Positions 1 through 9,943 are shown, counted from the stretch's first letter. The stretch is DNA of 64,000 nt from Burkholderia sp. Bp8992 (GCF_003853705.1 NZ_QTQI01000022.1:1-64000), one strand, 5' to 3'. The notes: generated from the letters alone by a model not told the origin. Made by a program: numbers and translations.

Positions 1-3
1 TTC

Positions 4-80
4 TGGCGGAGCGGACGGGACTCGAACCCGCGACCCCCGGCGTGACAGGCCGGTATTCTAACCGACTGAACTACCGCTCC
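4..80 (-). tRNA. tRNA-Asp (anticodon GTC)
   Basis: The reverse strand folds as a complete cloverleaf. The acceptor stem starts GGAGCGG, the anticodon loop reads CTGTCAC (anticodon GTC), the T-loop is GGTTCGAGTCC, and the 3' CCA is encoded at positions 4-6. It is the last tRNA of the Ala-Glu-Asp cluster and is probably processed from one transcript. Confidence 0.97.
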
Positions 81-158
81 AGCTTTCTTACCCAACCTGC
101 AGGACGTCGGTTACGTTCCTGCAAGCCTCGCGACACTTCTACGAAACGCCGCTGAATC

Positions 159-234
159 TGGCGTCCCCTAGGGGATTCGAACCCCTGTACTCACCGTGAA
201 AGGGTGATGTCCTAGGCCTCTAGACGAAGGGGAC
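159..234 (-). tRNA. tRNA-Glu (anticodon TTC)
   Basis: This is a cloverleaf on the minus strand. The acceptor stem is GTCCCCT paired with AGGGGAC, the anticodon loop is CTTTCAC (TTC), the T-arm is GGTTCGAATCC, and CCA is encoded at 159-161. It is the middle gene of the three-tRNA cluster, lying 78 bp from tRNA-Asp and 137 bp from tRNA-Ala. The glutamyl-tRNA synthetase gene gltX follows upstream on the same strand. Confidence 0.97.
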
Positions 235-371
235 ATGATCTTTTCAGACCTGTCTGACTTTCGCTATTCACTTCTGGTCAACAGCGAAGGCCGAAATTCT
301 AACTGCTTTGAATCATTTTGTGAAGCATTTATTACTACCGCTGCTTCGCAAATCAATCCAGCTTGTTCTGT

Positions 372-447
<76 letters not shown>

Positions 448-465
448 TTGCAGAACAGAAATGAG

Positions 466-494
466 ATTATATGGACCTACTTTGAACTTGTAAA
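466..494 (-). promoter_or_regulatory. sigma-70 promoter of the tRNA operon
   Basis: On the minus strand, TTTACA (489-494) is followed after exactly 17 bp by a perfect TATAAT (466-471), just upstream of tRNA-Ala. Position and quality fit a strong stable-RNA promoter. Confidence 0.85.
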
Positions 495-575
495 TACCCT
501 TTTTGCGATTCGCGCGAAATATTTTGCGAAGCTGCCGCGCGCTCACGCGCAGACAGCTTCATCGACGCACGAACC

Positions 576-1985
576 TCAGGCGAGCGCGCCCTCGATGCGC
601 GACACCACGACGTCCCGACCGAACAGCACCAGCACCGCATCGATCGACGGCGTATGCGTGGTGCCGGCCACCAGCAGACGCACCGGCATCGCGAGCTGCG
701 GCATCTTCAGCTTGTGCGTGGCGAGCGTCGCCTTCAGCGCAGCGGACACCGCCTCCTTCGTCCAGTCGGCCGCCTTCAGCGCGGCGGCGAGATCGGCCAG
801 CGCCGGCCGCACGGCATCGGTCACGTGCTGCGCGAGCGCGTCGGCTTCCGGTGCCGGCACACGATAGAACATCGTCGCGCCCTCCGCGATCTCCTTCACC
901 GTCGTCGCGCGATCCTTCATCAGGCCGACCACCGCGTCGAGCGCCGGGCCCGTCGCGATCGCCGCGTCGTCGATGCCGAGCGCATCGAGGAACGGCTTCG
1001 CGAGTTCGGCGAGGCGTGCGTTATCGGCTTCCTTGATGTAGTGCGCGTTCAGCCAGCTCAGCTTGCTGTGGTCGTACTGCGCCGGCGACTTGCCGAGATG
1101 CTCGAGATCGAACCATTCGACGAACTGCTCGCGCGAGAAGATCTCGGCGTCGCCGTGCGACCAGCCGAGGCGCGCGAGATAGTTGACGACCGCTTCCGGC
1201 AGGAAACCCGCGTCGCGGTACGCCATCACGCTCATCGCGCCATGCCGCTTGCTCATCTTCTCGCCCTGCTCGTTCAGCACGGTCGGCAGGTGCGCATAGA
1301 CGGGCGGCTCGCCGCCGAGCGCATTCAGGATGTTGATCTGGCGCGGCGTGTTGTTCACGTGGTCGTCGCCACGGATCACGTGCGTGATGCCCATGTCCAT
1401 GTCGTCCACCACCACGCAGAAGTTGTAGATCGGCGTGCCGTCCGGGCGCGCGATCACGAGATCGTCGAGTTCCTCGTTCGAGATCTCGACGCGCCCCTTC
1501 ACGGCGTCGTCCCAGACGACCGTGCCCGTCAGCGGATTGCGGAAGCGCAGCACGGGCTTCACGCCGGCCGGCGGCTCCGGCAGCACCTTGCCGGGCTCCG
1601 GACGCCACGTGCCGTCATAGCGCGGTTTCAGGCCGGCCTCACGCTGGCGTTCGCGCAGTGCGTCGAGCTCCTCGGCCGACATGTAGCACGGGTACGCGAG
1701 ACCCTTCTCGAGCATCTGCGCGAGCACTTCGCGATAGCGGTCCATCCGCTGCATCTGGTAGATCGGGCCTTCGTCGAAATCCAGGCCGAGCCATTGCATC
1801 CCTTCGAGGATCGCATCGACCGCTTCCTGCGTCGAACGCTCGACGTCGGTATCCTCGATGCGCAGCACGAACGTGCCCTTCATCTTGCGGGCAAACGCCC
1901 AAGGATAGAGTGCGGAGCGGATGTTGCCGAGGTGAATGAAGCCGGTGGGACTCGGCGCGAAGCGGGTACGGACAGGACGGGTCAT
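576..1985 (-). CDS. gltX: glutamyl-tRNA synthetase
   Basis: It charges tRNA-Glu with glutamate using ATP in the cytoplasm. The 469-residue protein has the usual class I length. The N-terminus reads [19 protein letters not shown], containing the HIGH-type signature as HLGN. The KMSKR loop is present as [11 protein letters not shown] at mid-protein, and the family segment [13 protein letters not shown] is intact. The start is ATG at 1983-1985. The gene stands alone between the tRNA operon and a patatin-like gene on the opposite strand. A possible promoter lies about 110 bp upstream. Confidence 0.97.
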   Translation of the reverse strand: MTRPVRTRFAPSPTGFIHLGNIRSALYPWAFARKMKGTFVLRIEDTDVERSTQEAVDAILEGMQWLGLDFDEGPIYQMQRMDRYREVLAQMLEKGLAYPCYMSAEELDALRERQREAGLKPRYDGTWRPEPGKVLPEPPAGVKPVLRFRNPLTGTVVWDDAVKGRVEISNEELDDLVIARPDGTPIYNFCVVVDDMDMGITHVIRGDDHVNNTPRQINILNALGGEPPVYAHLPTVLNEQGEKMSKRHGAMSVMAYRDAGFLPEAVVNYLARLGWSHGDAEIFSREQFVEWFDLEHLGKSPAQYDHSKLSWLNAHYIKEADNARLAELAKPFLDALGIDDAAIATGPALDAVVGLMKDRATTVKEIAEGATMFYRVPAPEADALAQHVTDAVRPALADLAAALKAADWTKEAVSAALKATLATHKLKMPQLAMPVRLLVAGTTHTPSIDAVLVLFGRDVVVSRIEGALA

Positions 1986-2093
1986 AAACGGTAACTCGAA
2001 CGCCTGGGGCGCATGAATGATTCGACGCGGCGCGACGGCGGCAGCCCGGACAGCAACGGAGCCGGCGACGCCCGGAACGGGAAAGAAGCCGGA

Positions 2094-2121
2094 ATTATAC
2101 TCGCGCCGGACATCGCGCCAA
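2094..2121 (-). promoter_or_regulatory. probable gltX promoter
   Basis: The minus strand has a perfect TATAAT (2094-2099) with TTGGCG (2116-2121) 16 bp upstream. This gives a leader of about 100 nt before the gltX ATG. The rest of the 279-bp gap to the divergent patatin gene shows no further gene. Confidence 0.6.
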
Positions 2122-2264
2122 GCGCACCGCTTGCTTTATGATGTGCGCGCCGCGGCCGCCAGCCGGCGCGGCGCCGGCCGCACGGAACCCGCCGCGCGGC
2201 CGCTCGGAACCTATCGCCGCCGCGGGCCGTGTGACCCGCCGCCAAGCCGCCGGAGAACCATTCG

Positions 2265-3179
2265 ATGTCGTCCCCTCGCCTGTCGCGCCGCCACTTCACG
2301 ATCGCCTGCGCGTCCGCCAGCCTCGCCGCCTGCACGTCATTCGGCGACAAGTCTCGCCCCGGCACCGCCCAGCCGCAAGAGAAGCCCGTGAAGATCGGCA
2401 TCGCGCTCGGCGGCGGTGCCGCGCGCGGCTTCTCGCACATCGGCGTGCTGAAGGCGCTCGAGGCGCGCGGCATCCCGGTCGAGATCGTCGCCGGCACGAG
2501 CGCGGGCTCGGTGGTCGGCGCGCTCTACGCGTCGGGCATGAACGCGCTGCAGATCAACAAGATCGCGCTCGACATGGACCAGGCGGCCATCAGCGACTGG
2601 GCGCTGCCGTTCCGCTCGCGCGGCCTGCTGCAAGGCGTCGCGCTGCAGAACTTCCTGAACAAGACGCTGAACAACCGGCCGATCGAGAAGATGGCGAAGC
2701 CGCTCGGCATCGTCGCGACGGACCTGCAAAGCGGCCAGCCGATCCTGTTCCAGCAGGGCAACACGGGCCTCGCGGTCCGCGCGTCGTGCAGCGTGCCGTC
2801 GGTGTTCGAACCGGTGAAGATCGGCAACCGCGAATATGTGGACGGCGGCCTCGTGAGCCCGGTGCCCGCGTCGTATGCGCGCAAGATGGGCGCGAGCTTC
2901 GTGATCGCGGTCGACATCTCGGCCCGGCCGGACGGCGCGGCGACCAACAACCCGATCGAGATGCTGCTGCAGACCTTCACGATCATGGGCCAGACGATCA
3001 AGACCTACGAGCTCGACAAGTACGCGGACGTCGTGATCCGCCCGAACCTCGCGGCGATGGGCGGCAGCGACTTCAACCAGCGCAACGCGGCGATTCTCGC
3101 GGGCGAGGAAGCGGTCGCGCGGATCATGCCGGAACTGCAGCGCAAGCTGGCGGCCGCGCGCGGCGTGGCTGCCGCGTAG
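2265..3179 (+). CDS. patatin-like phospholipase, lipoprotein
   Basis: This is a predicted serine acyl hydrolase (patatin / RssA-like family) acting on lipids at the cell envelope. The 304-residue protein has the full catalytic set: the glycine-rich oxyanion loop GGGAARGF, the nucleophile elbow GTSAGS, and the catalytic aspartate in DGGLVSP. The N-terminus is a lipoprotein signal ending in the lipobox LAAC. Just before the hydrophobic stretch it carries LSRRHF, which resembles a Tat motif. The start is supported by ggagaa about 9 bp upstream. A bidirectional terminator follows. The substrate cannot be told from sequence. Confidence 0.9.
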   Translation: MSSPRLSRRHFTIACASASLAACTSFGDKSRPGTAQPQEKPVKIGIALGGGAARGFSHIGVLKALEARGIPVEIVAGTSAGSVVGALYASGMNALQINKIALDMDQAAISDWALPFRSRGLLQGVALQNFLNKTLNNRPIEKMAKPLGIVATDLQSGQPILFQQGNTGLAVRASCSVPSVFEPVKIGNREYVDGGLVSPVPASYARKMGASFVIAVDISARPDGAATNNPIEMLLQTFTIMGQTIKTYELDKYADVVIRPNLAAMGGSDFNQRNAAILAGEEAVARIMPELQRKLAAARGVAAA

Positions 3180-3269
3180 TCGCACCCGTCAGCGCGGGGG
3201 CGGCCCAGGTCGCCGCCCCGCTGCGGCCAGCCGTGCGAGATCCAGCCGTCGCCCGCTCGGCCCCCAAAA

Positions 3270-3308
3270 CAAAAAACCCTGCCGCCTTTCGGTGACAGGG
3301 TTTTTTTT
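3270..3308. terminator. bidirectional Rho-independent terminator
   Basis: The inverted repeat ACCCTG ... CAGGGT is flanked by six A on the left and nine T on the right. It can stop both the patatin transcript (plus) and the convergent NlpC/P60 transcript (minus). Confidence 0.85.
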
Positions 3309-3329
3309 CGGCCTGACCGACCGCGAACG

Positions 3330-4004
3330 TCAGTTGTTGCCGTTCGCCGAATCGTCGCCGATCGTCGCGCGCACGCGCTGACGGAGATCTTCGGGCTTCA
3401 TCGGGAATTCCGATTCGATCCGGCGCGCGCCGGTGAAACGCTTTTCCCAGTAGCCGCTGTCGAGATCGTCGACGCGAACGGTGCTGCCCGTCGACGGCGA
3501 ATGCACGAACTTGTTGTCGCCAATGTAGATGCCGACGTGCGAGAACGTGCGGCGCATCGTGTTGAAGAACACGAGATCGCCCGGCTTCAGGTTGCTCATG
3601 CTCACCTTCTCGCCGACGCGGCTCATCTCTTCCGCGCGACGCGGCAGCGACATGCCGAGCGTGTCCTGGAACACGTAGCGGACGAAGCCGCTGCAGTCGA
3701 GGCCCGAATCCGGCGAGTTGCCGCCCCAGCGGTAACGGACGCCGATCATGTTCAGCGCGCCGACGACCACGTCGCCTGCCTTGCCCGCCATGCCGGCAAG
3801 GAACGACTTCGCGCCGCCGCTCGACGGCTGTGCGCTGGCCTGCTGGAGGGAGGAACCCGACCCGATCTGAGTCGAATTGCTGACATTCTGGTTAAAACTG
3901 CTGACTTCGTCGGCGAACGCGCCGGGAGCAGCTGCGAACAGGGCGCCGATGAACAGCCCGGCGATGGTGCGCGCGCATGCCTGGGTCAGGGATCGATGCT
4001 GCAT
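3330..4004 (-). CDS. NlpC/P60 cell-wall peptidase (Spr/MepS-like)
   Basis: This is a predicted secreted peptidoglycan endopeptidase of the NlpC/P60 family, cutting peptide cross-links. The 224-residue protein has a signal peptide at residues 1-31 (cleavage near AFA-DE), then a Gln/Ser-rich linker to about residue 70, then the catalytic domain. The catalytic cysteine is in LDCSGFVRYVF, the histidine in FSHVGIYIGDN, and the third polar residue is the histidine of KFVHSPS. A near-consensus promoter lies directly upstream. It is not visibly in an operon. Confidence 0.92.
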   Translation of the reverse strand: MQHRSLTQACARTIAGLFIGALFAAAPGAFADEVSSFNQNVSNSTQIGSGSSLQQASAQPSSGGAKSFLAGMAGKAGDVVVGALNMIGVRYRWGGNSPDSGLDCSGFVRYVFQDTLGMSLPRRAEEMSRVGEKVSMSNLKPGDLVFFNTMRRTFSHVGIYIGDNKFVHSPSTGSTVRVDDLDSGYWEKRFTGARRIESEFPMKPEDLRQRVRATIGDDSANGNN

Positions 4005-4056
4005 TGGTCGATGGAATGTGCTTAAAAATCAGCTGATTGGCGGAAAATTTCGGTCG

Positions 4057-4085
4057 ATACTAGCCAGCGCGTAATCGTTTGTCAA
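4057..4085 (-). promoter_or_regulatory. promoter of the NlpC/P60 gene
   Basis: The minus strand carries a perfect TTGACA (4080-4085), a 17-bp spacer and TAGTAT (4057-4062). These lie about 55 bp upstream of the ATG, in an AT-rich pocket between yejF and the NlpC gene. Confidence 0.85.
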
Positions 4086-4132
4086 AACAAATTAATAAAT
4101 ACAATCGAGATGGTCAGACCATTGGACGCCTA

Positions 4133-5755
4133 TCACGCTTTCCAGACCGCTTTCAACAGCTTTTGTGTGTAAGGATGTGACGGTCTCGCGAAGATGTCGG
4201 ACACCTCCCCCGACTCGACGACGGCGCCGTCCTGCATCACCGCGACGCGGTGCGCCATCGCGCCGATCACCTCCAGGTCGTGGCTGATGAACACATAGCC
4301 GAGGTTGTATTTCTGTTGCAAATTCGCGAGCAGTTTCAGCACCTGCTGCTGGATCGACACGTCGAGCGCCGACGTCGGCTCGTCGAGGATCAGGATCCGC
4401 GGTTCCAGCACCAGCGCACGGGCGATGGCGATCCGCTGGCGCTGCCCGCCCGAGAATTCGTGCGGATACCGGTGCAGCACCGTGCGGTCGAGGCCCACTT
4501 CGCGCAGCACCTGGAGCGACTTCGCGCGGCGCGCGTCGGGCGTCATGTCGGGGCGATGCAGCTCGAGCCCCTCGCCGACGATCCGCTCGATCGTATGACG
4601 CGGAGAAAGCGAACTGAACGGGTCCTGAAAGACCACCTGCATGTTCGAGCGCAGCGCGGTCTGCTCGCGCCCGCGATAGGTCGACAGCGCGCGCCCCTGG
4701 AATTCGATCTCGCCGCCGGCCGTCTTCTGCAGCCCGAGCAGCGCCATCGCGAGCGTCGACTTGCCCGATCCCGATTCGCCGACGATGCCGAGCGTCTCGC
4801 CCTGCCGCACCGACACCGACACGTCGGCTACGGCCGTCACCGGCACCGTACCGAACCAGCCCGCGATGCCCGGCCGCTTGCGCGCGAACTGCACGCTCAC
4901 GTGGCGCGCGTCGAGCACGACGGGCGCGATCGGCATCACCGGCATGACCGTGCGCTGCGGCCGGCTGTTCAGCAGCCGCTGCGTATACGGATGCTCGGGG
5001 TTCGCGAAGATCCGCTCGACCGGCCCGCTCTCGACGAGCCGGCCGTGCTCCATCACCGCGATGCGCTCGGCGAAATGTCTGACGAGATTCAGGTCGTGCG
5101 TGATCAGCAGGATCGCCATCCCGCGCTTTTCCGCTTCCTCGCGCTGCAGCTCCAGCAGGAGATCGACGATCTGGGCGCGGATCGTCACGTCGAGCGCGGT
5201 GGTCGGTTCGTCGGCGAGCAGCAGCCGCGGCCGGCACGCCAGCGCCATCGCGATCATCGCGCGCTGCCGCTGGCCGCCCGACAACTGATGCGGATAGCTG
5301 TCGACGCGCTTGTCCGGCTCCGCGATGCCCGTGCGCGCGAGCAGCGCGATCGCGCGCTTGCGCGCCTCGGCCGCCGATACGCCGTCGTGCAGCACGATCG
5401 TCTCGCCGATCTGCACGCCGATCGTATACAGCGGGTTGAGCGCCGTCATCGGCTCCTGGAAGATCATCGCGATGTCCGAGCCGCGCAGCCCGCGCATCTC
5501 GCGCTCGCTCTTGCCCACCAGGTCCTGCCCCGCGAACCGGATCGCGCCGCCGACTTCGGCGTCGCGCAGCAACCGCAGGATCGACAGCGCGGTCACGCTC
5601 TTGCCGGAACCCGATTCGCCGACGAGCGCGACGCGCTCGCCGCGGCCGATCGCGAGCGTCACGTCGTCCACCGCGACCGTGTCGCCGAAGCGCACGTGCA
5701 GACGCTCGAGCGACAGCAGCGGTTCGCTCTGCGTCGATACGGTCGTCTCGCTCAT
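4133..5755 (-). CDS. yejF: peptide ABC transporter, dual ATP-binding protein YejF
   Basis: This is the ATPase of the YejABEF oligopeptide importer; in enterobacteria that system takes up microcin C-type peptides and others. The 540-residue protein has two nucleotide-binding domains in tandem. Each has a Walker A (GESGSGKSVT, GESGSGKSTL), an ABC signature (LSGGQRQR, FSGGQRQR) and a Walker B (LLLADEPTTALD, ILILDEPTSALD). The chosen ATG (5753-5755) overlaps the yejE stop codon by 4 bp, a typical translational coupling. The frame stays open further upstream, but that stretch is an out-of-frame reading of yejE. Confidence 0.96.
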   Translation of the reverse strand: MSETTVSTQSEPLLSLERLHVRFGDTVAVDDVTLAIGRGERVALVGESGSGKSVTALSILRLLRDAEVGGAIRFAGQDLVGKSEREMRGLRGSDIAMIFQEPMTALNPLYTIGVQIGETIVLHDGVSAAEARKRAIALLARTGIAEPDKRVDSYPHQLSGGQRQRAMIAMALACRPRLLLADEPTTALDVTIRAQIVDLLLELQREEAEKRGMAILLITHDLNLVRHFAERIAVMEHGRLVESGPVERIFANPEHPYTQRLLNSRPQRTVMPVMPIAPVVLDARHVSVQFARKRPGIAGWFGTVPVTAVADVSVSVRQGETLGIVGESGSGKSTLAMALLGLQKTAGGEIEFQGRALSTYRGREQTALRSNMQVVFQDPFSSLSPRHTIERIVGEGLELHRPDMTPDARRAKSLQVLREVGLDRTVLHRYPHEFSGGQRQRIAIARALVLEPRILILDEPTSALDVSIQQQVLKLLANLQQKYNLGYVFISHDLEVIGAMAHRVAVMQDGAVVESGEVSDIFARPSHPYTQKLLKAVWKA

Positions 5756-6849
5756 CGCTGGCCTCCCGCCGCGCGCACCGAATCGGCGATCCGCGTGTCG
5801 AGCGCGTTGCGCAGCGCGTCGCCCATGAAAGTGAGCAGCAGCAGCGTCGCGACCAGCACGCCGAACGTCGACAGCGAGATCCACCACGCGTCGAGGTTGC
5901 CCTTGCCCTGCGCGAGCAGCTCGCCGAGGCTCGGCGTCGGCGGCGGCACGCCGAGCCCGAGGAAATCGAGGCTCGTGAGCGCGAGGATCGAACCGCTCAT
6001 CCGGAACGGCAGGAACGTGATCACCGGCGTGAGACTGTTCGGCAGCACGTGGCGCCAGATGATCTGCCCGTTCGTGAGCCCCATCGCGCGGGCCGCGCGC
6101 ACGTAGTCCTGCGTGCGGTTGCGCAGGAATTCCGCGCGCACGTAGTCGGCGAGCCCGATCCAGCCGAACAGCGACAGCAGCACGATCAGCAGCAGGAAGC
6201 TCGGCTCGAAGATCGACGCGAAGATGATCAGCAGGTACAGCTCGGGCAGCGAGCTCCAGATCTCGATCAGCCGCTGCCCGACGATGTCGATGCGCCCGCC
6301 GAAGAAGCCCTGCACCGCACCCGCGGCGATCCCGAGCAGCGTGCCGATCACGGTCAGGATCAGCCCGAACTCGACCGAGATGCGGAACCCGTACACGAGC
6401 CGCGCGAGCAGGTCGCGCCCCTGCGCGTCGGTGCCAAGCCAATTCTCGCGCGACGGCGGCGCCGGGTTCGGCACGTTCGAGAAGTAGTTCAGCGTGTCGT
6501 AGTAATAGCGGTTCGGCGGATAGACGACGAAGTTGCCGGGCGCCTCGAGCCGCTTGCGCACATACGGATCGAGATAGTCGGCCGGCGTCGGGAAATCGCC
6601 GCCGAAGGTCGTTTCCGGATACGCATGGAACATCGGGAAATAGGTCTGGCCGTCGTAGCGCACGACGAGCGGCTTGTCGTTCGACCACAGCGGCGCCGCG
6701 AGGCTCGCGGCGAATGCGACGACGAAGATCACGAAGCTCCAGTAGCCGAGGCGCTGCTGCCTGAAGCGCTGCCACACGCGCCGCGCGGGCGACGGCGACA
6801 CGCGCGCGCGCGCGGCGTCGATGCGGGATGATGCGATGGCCCGGTTCAT
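5752..6849 (-). CDS. yejE: peptide ABC transporter permease YejE
   Basis: This is one of the two inner-membrane permeases of the Yej importer. The 365 residues include a cytosolic N-terminus of about 27 residues, a first membrane helix (YWSFVIFVVAFAASLAAPLW), a periplasmic loop, and a BPD-type permease domain. The EAA-type loop appears as RAARAMGLTNGQIIWRHVLP. The segment ENWLGTDAQGRDLLARLVYG is typical of OppC/YejE proteins. It overlaps yejF by 4 bp and follows yejB after 48 bp. Confidence 0.95.
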   Translation of the reverse strand: MNRAIASSRIDAARARVSPSPARRVWQRFRQQRLGYWSFVIFVVAFAASLAAPLWSNDKPLVVRYDGQTYFPMFHAYPETTFGGDFPTPADYLDPYVRKRLEAPGNFVVYPPNRYYYDTLNYFSNVPNPAPPSRENWLGTDAQGRDLLARLVYGFRISVEFGLILTVIGTLLGIAAGAVQGFFGGRIDIVGQRLIEIWSSLPELYLLIIFASIFEPSFLLLIVLLSLFGWIGLADYVRAEFLRNRTQDYVRAARAMGLTNGQIIWRHVLPNSLTPVITFLPFRMSGSILALTSLDFLGLGVPPPTPSLGELLAQGKGNLDAWWISLSTFGVLVATLLLLTFMGDALRNALDTRIADSVRAAGGQR

Positions 6850-6897
6850 CGCGCGCCTCGCCCCATGGCGCCGGACAGGCGGATGGATCGTTTCATG

Positions 6898-7941
6898 TCA
6901 GCGCTCCAGGTTGTCGAATTGAATGCGCGGATCGACCCACACATAGCAGAGATCGGAGATCAGCTTGGTCGCGAGCCCGATCAGCGTGAACAGGTACAGC
7001 GTGCCGAGCACGACCGGATAGTCGCGCCGCACGACCGACTCGTACGACAGCAGCCCGAGGCCGTCGAGCGAGAACAGCGTCTCGATCAGCAGGCTGCCCG
7101 TGAAGAACGCGCCGATGAACGCTGCCGGGAAGCCGACGATCAGCGGCAGCATCGCGTTGCGGAACACGTGCTTCCACAGCACGCTGCGCTCGGAGAGCCC
7201 CTTCGCGCGCGCGGTCAGCACGTACTGCCGGCGGATCTGGTCGAGGAACGCGTTCTTCGTGAGCATCGTGACGACCGCGAAGCTGCCGACGACCGACGCC
7301 GTGATCGGCAGCGCGATGTGCCACAGGTAGTCGAGCACCTTGCCGACGAGCGACAGCTGCGCGAAGTTGTCCGACGTGAGGCCGCGCAGCGGAAAGAGCT
7401 GCCAGAACGAGCCGCCGCCGAACAGCACGAGCAGCAGCACGCCGAGCACGAAACCCGGGATCGCATAGCCGACGAGCACGACGAGGCTCGTCGCGACGTC
7501 GAACGGCGACCCGTTGCGCACGGCCTTCGCGATGCCGAGCGGCACCGCGATCAGGTACGTGAGGAAGAACGTCCACAGCCCGATGCTGATCGACACCGGC
7601 AGCTTCTGCACGACCAGCGACCACACGCTCTGGTGGCGGAAGTAGCTCTCGCCGAGATCGAATCGCGCGAAGCGCTTCAGCATCAGCCAGTAGCGTTCGA
7701 GCGGCGGCTTGTCGAAGCCATACAGCGCCTTGAGCTGCGCGAGCTGCTGCGCGTCGACGCCGGTGTGCGCACGCATCCCGAACGGCACCGCGCCCTGCTC
7801 CGTCGCGCCCTTGCGCAATTCCTGCACGGCCTGCTCGACGGGCCCGCCCGGCACGAACTGGATCACCGCGAACGTGAGGGTCAGCACGCCGACGAGCGTC
7901 GGGATCATCAGCAGCAGGCGTTTGAGGATGTAGCTCCACAT
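6898..7941 (-). CDS. yejB: peptide ABC transporter permease YejB
   Basis: This is the second permease (OppB/YejB type) of the importer. It has 347 residues from the ATG at 7939-7941. It starts MWSYILKRLLLMIPTLVGV, the classic OppB-type first helix. The conserved coupling loop is TARAKGLSERSVLWKHVFRNA. The frame remains open another 58 codons upstream, but that part reads in frame-shifted yejA sequence and lacks family similarity. The gene sits 50 bp downstream of yejA and 48 bp upstream of yejE in one minus-strand operon. Confidence 0.95.
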   Translation of the reverse strand: MWSYILKRLLLMIPTLVGVLTLTFAVIQFVPGGPVEQAVQELRKGATEQGAVPFGMRAHTGVDAQQLAQLKALYGFDKPPLERYWLMLKRFARFDLGESYFRHQSVWSLVVQKLPVSISIGLWTFFLTYLIAVPLGIAKAVRNGSPFDVATSLVVLVGYAIPGFVLGVLLLVLFGGGSFWQLFPLRGLTSDNFAQLSLVGKVLDYLWHIALPITASVVGSFAVVTMLTKNAFLDQIRRQYVLTARAKGLSERSVLWKHVFRNAMLPLIVGFPAAFIGAFFTGSLLIETLFSLDGLGLLSYESVVRRDYPVVLGTLYLFTLIGLATKLISDLCYVWVDPRIQFDNLER

Positions 7942-7991
7942 AGGGCGTCGACTCGTGATCTGTGGCGGGTTTGACGAAGGGGCGGCGCGGG

Positions 7992-9875
7992 TCAGTGATC
8001 GGGCTTTGCCCACCAGGTCGACACGACCCAGCCTTCGGCCGAATAGTACAGCGGCAGCGTCTGCGGATAGGCCAGCGTGCGCCGGTACGCGATCCGGTGC
8101 GTCGTGCTGTACCACTGCGGCACCGCGTAGTAGCCGTGCATCAGCACGCGGTCGAGCGCGTGCGTCGCATCGAGCAGGTCTTCGCGCGTCTGCGCGGTAC
8201 CGAGCGCGTGCAGCAATGTATCGACGGCCGGTGACTTCAGTCCGATGAGGTTGTCGGAACCCGGCTCGTCAGCGAACTTGCTCGCGTAACGCGAGTACTG
8301 CTCGGAGCCCGGCACCTGCACGCCCGGCAGGCGGATCGTCGTCATGTCGTAGTCGAACGCGTCGAGGCGCTTCTGCAGCAGCGCGTAATCCGCCGTGCGA
8401 AAGCGTGCGTCGATGCCGAGCTTCGCGAGATTGCGCTGGTAGGCCGTCACGATACCTTCCATCGCGGCGCCCGAATCGTCGAGGATCTCGAACGTGAACG
8501 GCTCGCCCTTCGCGTTGCGCAGCGCGCCGTCGCGATAGGTCCAGCCCGCCTGCGCGAGCAGTGTGCGCGCCTTCAGCAGGTTCGCGCGCAGCGAGCCCGG
8601 CGGGTTCGTGTCCGGCTGCGTGACCATCGGGCCGAACACGGCCGGGTCGAGCTGCGCGCGCAGCGGCTCGAGCAGCTTCAGCTCGCCTTCGCCCGGTGTA
8701 CCGGTGGCCTGCAGGTCGGTATCGGCGAAATAGCTGTCGAGGCGCGTGTACGCGCTGTAGAACACCTGGCGGTTCAGCCATTCGAAGTCGAACGCGAGGT
8801 CGAGCGCCTGGCGCACGCGCACGTCGCGAAACAGCGGCCGGCGCAGGTTCATGAAGAAGCCCTGCATGCCGGCGCCGTTATGCTGGCGGAATTCGCGCTT
8901 GACGAGTTCGCCGCTGTCGAAGCGCTTGCCGACGTCGCGCCGCGTCCAGTTGCGCGCGATGTACTCGACGAGCACGTCGTATTCGCCGGCCTTGAACGCC
9001 TCGAGCCGCGCGACGCCGTCGCCGTACAGCTTGTAGACGATCCGCTCGAAGTTGTAGGTGCCGACCCGCACCGGCAGGTCGGCGCCCCAGTACGCAGGGT
9101 TGCGCCGGTAGGTGATCGTGCGGCCGTTGTCGTAGCGCTCGATCAGGTACGGGCCGCTGCCGATCGGCTGCTCGAACGCGAGCTGGTCGAACGGGATGCG
9201 CGAGCCGTCCGCGCGCAAGCCCCACTTGCGCGAGAACACGGGCACGCCGCCGGCGATCAGCGGCAGTTCGCGATTCGCGCTGCGGAACTCGAAGCGCACG
9301 GTGGCCGGGTCGACCACCACGGCCTTCGCGATCTCCGCGAAATACGCGCCGAACTGCGGCGCGGCCTGCTTGCTCTTCAGCGTATCGAACGAAAACTTGA
9401 CGTCGTCTGCCGTGACGCGATCGCCGTTCGAGAAGCGCGCGCGCGGATTCAGGTGGAACGTGACCGAACGGCGGTCGGGCGCGATGTCGATGTCGTCGGC
9501 CAGCAACCCGTAGGCGGACGCCGGTTCGTCGGAGCTGCCGGTCGCGAGGCTCTCGAACAGCATGTCGATGCCCGGCGCGGAATTGCCGCGCATCGTGAAC
9601 GGATTGAACTTGTCGAACGACGTCAGCCGGTTCGGGTTCGCGAGCACCAGCGTGCCGCCCTTCGGCGCATCGGGATTGACGTAGTCGAAATGCTTGAAGC
9701 CCGGCGGATACTTCGGCTCGCCGTACTGCGCGATCGCATGGGCCGCGTGAGCGGCCGGTGCGGCCAGCGCCGCATACAGCGCAAACGCCGCGGCCACGCG
9801 GCCGGCGGCCCGTACGGCACGCCGCGCGCCGAGGCAGGCTCGCGCGGCGGCGGCCCGGGGCGAACCCTTCGTCAT
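7992..9875 (-). CDS. yejA: periplasmic peptide-binding protein YejA
   Basis: This is the extracellular solute-binding protein (SBP family 5) that delivers peptides to YejBEF. The 627 residues run from ATG 9873-9875, with a signal peptide of about 45 residues ending AAPAAHAAHA. The mature protein begins AIAQYGEPKYPPGFKHFDYV. SBP-5 landmarks include DDVKFSFDTLKSKQAAPQF and PIGSGPYLIERYDNGR. An in-frame start 17 codons upstream is less likely because it would extend the signal n-region. It is the first gene of yejABEF, and nothing like an adjacent regulator is seen. Confidence 0.94.
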   Translation of the reverse strand: MTKGSPRAAAARACLGARRAVRAAGRVAAAFALYAALAAPAAHAAHAIAQYGEPKYPPGFKHFDYVNPDAPKGGTLVLANPNRLTSFDKFNPFTMRGNSAPGIDMLFESLATGSSDEPASAYGLLADDIDIAPDRRSVTFHLNPRARFSNGDRVTADDVKFSFDTLKSKQAAPQFGAYFAEIAKAVVVDPATVRFEFRSANRELPLIAGGVPVFSRKWGLRADGSRIPFDQLAFEQPIGSGPYLIERYDNGRTITYRRNPAYWGADLPVRVGTYNFERIVYKLYGDGVARLEAFKAGEYDVLVEYIARNWTRRDVGKRFDSGELVKREFRQHNGAGMQGFFMNLRRPLFRDVRVRQALDLAFDFEWLNRQVFYSAYTRLDSYFADTDLQATGTPGEGELKLLEPLRAQLDPAVFGPMVTQPDTNPPGSLRANLLKARTLLAQAGWTYRDGALRNAKGEPFTFEILDDSGAAMEGIVTAYQRNLAKLGIDARFRTADYALLQKRLDAFDYDMTTIRLPGVQVPGSEQYSRYASKFADEPGSDNLIGLKSPAVDTLLHALGTAQTREDLLDATHALDRVLMHGYYAVPQWYSTTHRIAYRRTLAYPQTLPLYYSAEGWVVSTWWAKPDH

Positions 9876-9943
9876 AAAGGCCCTGTCGGTCGAATGAGGG
9901 TTGTAACGTGGGACGATTCTACCCATTCAATCCGTCGGGCCAA

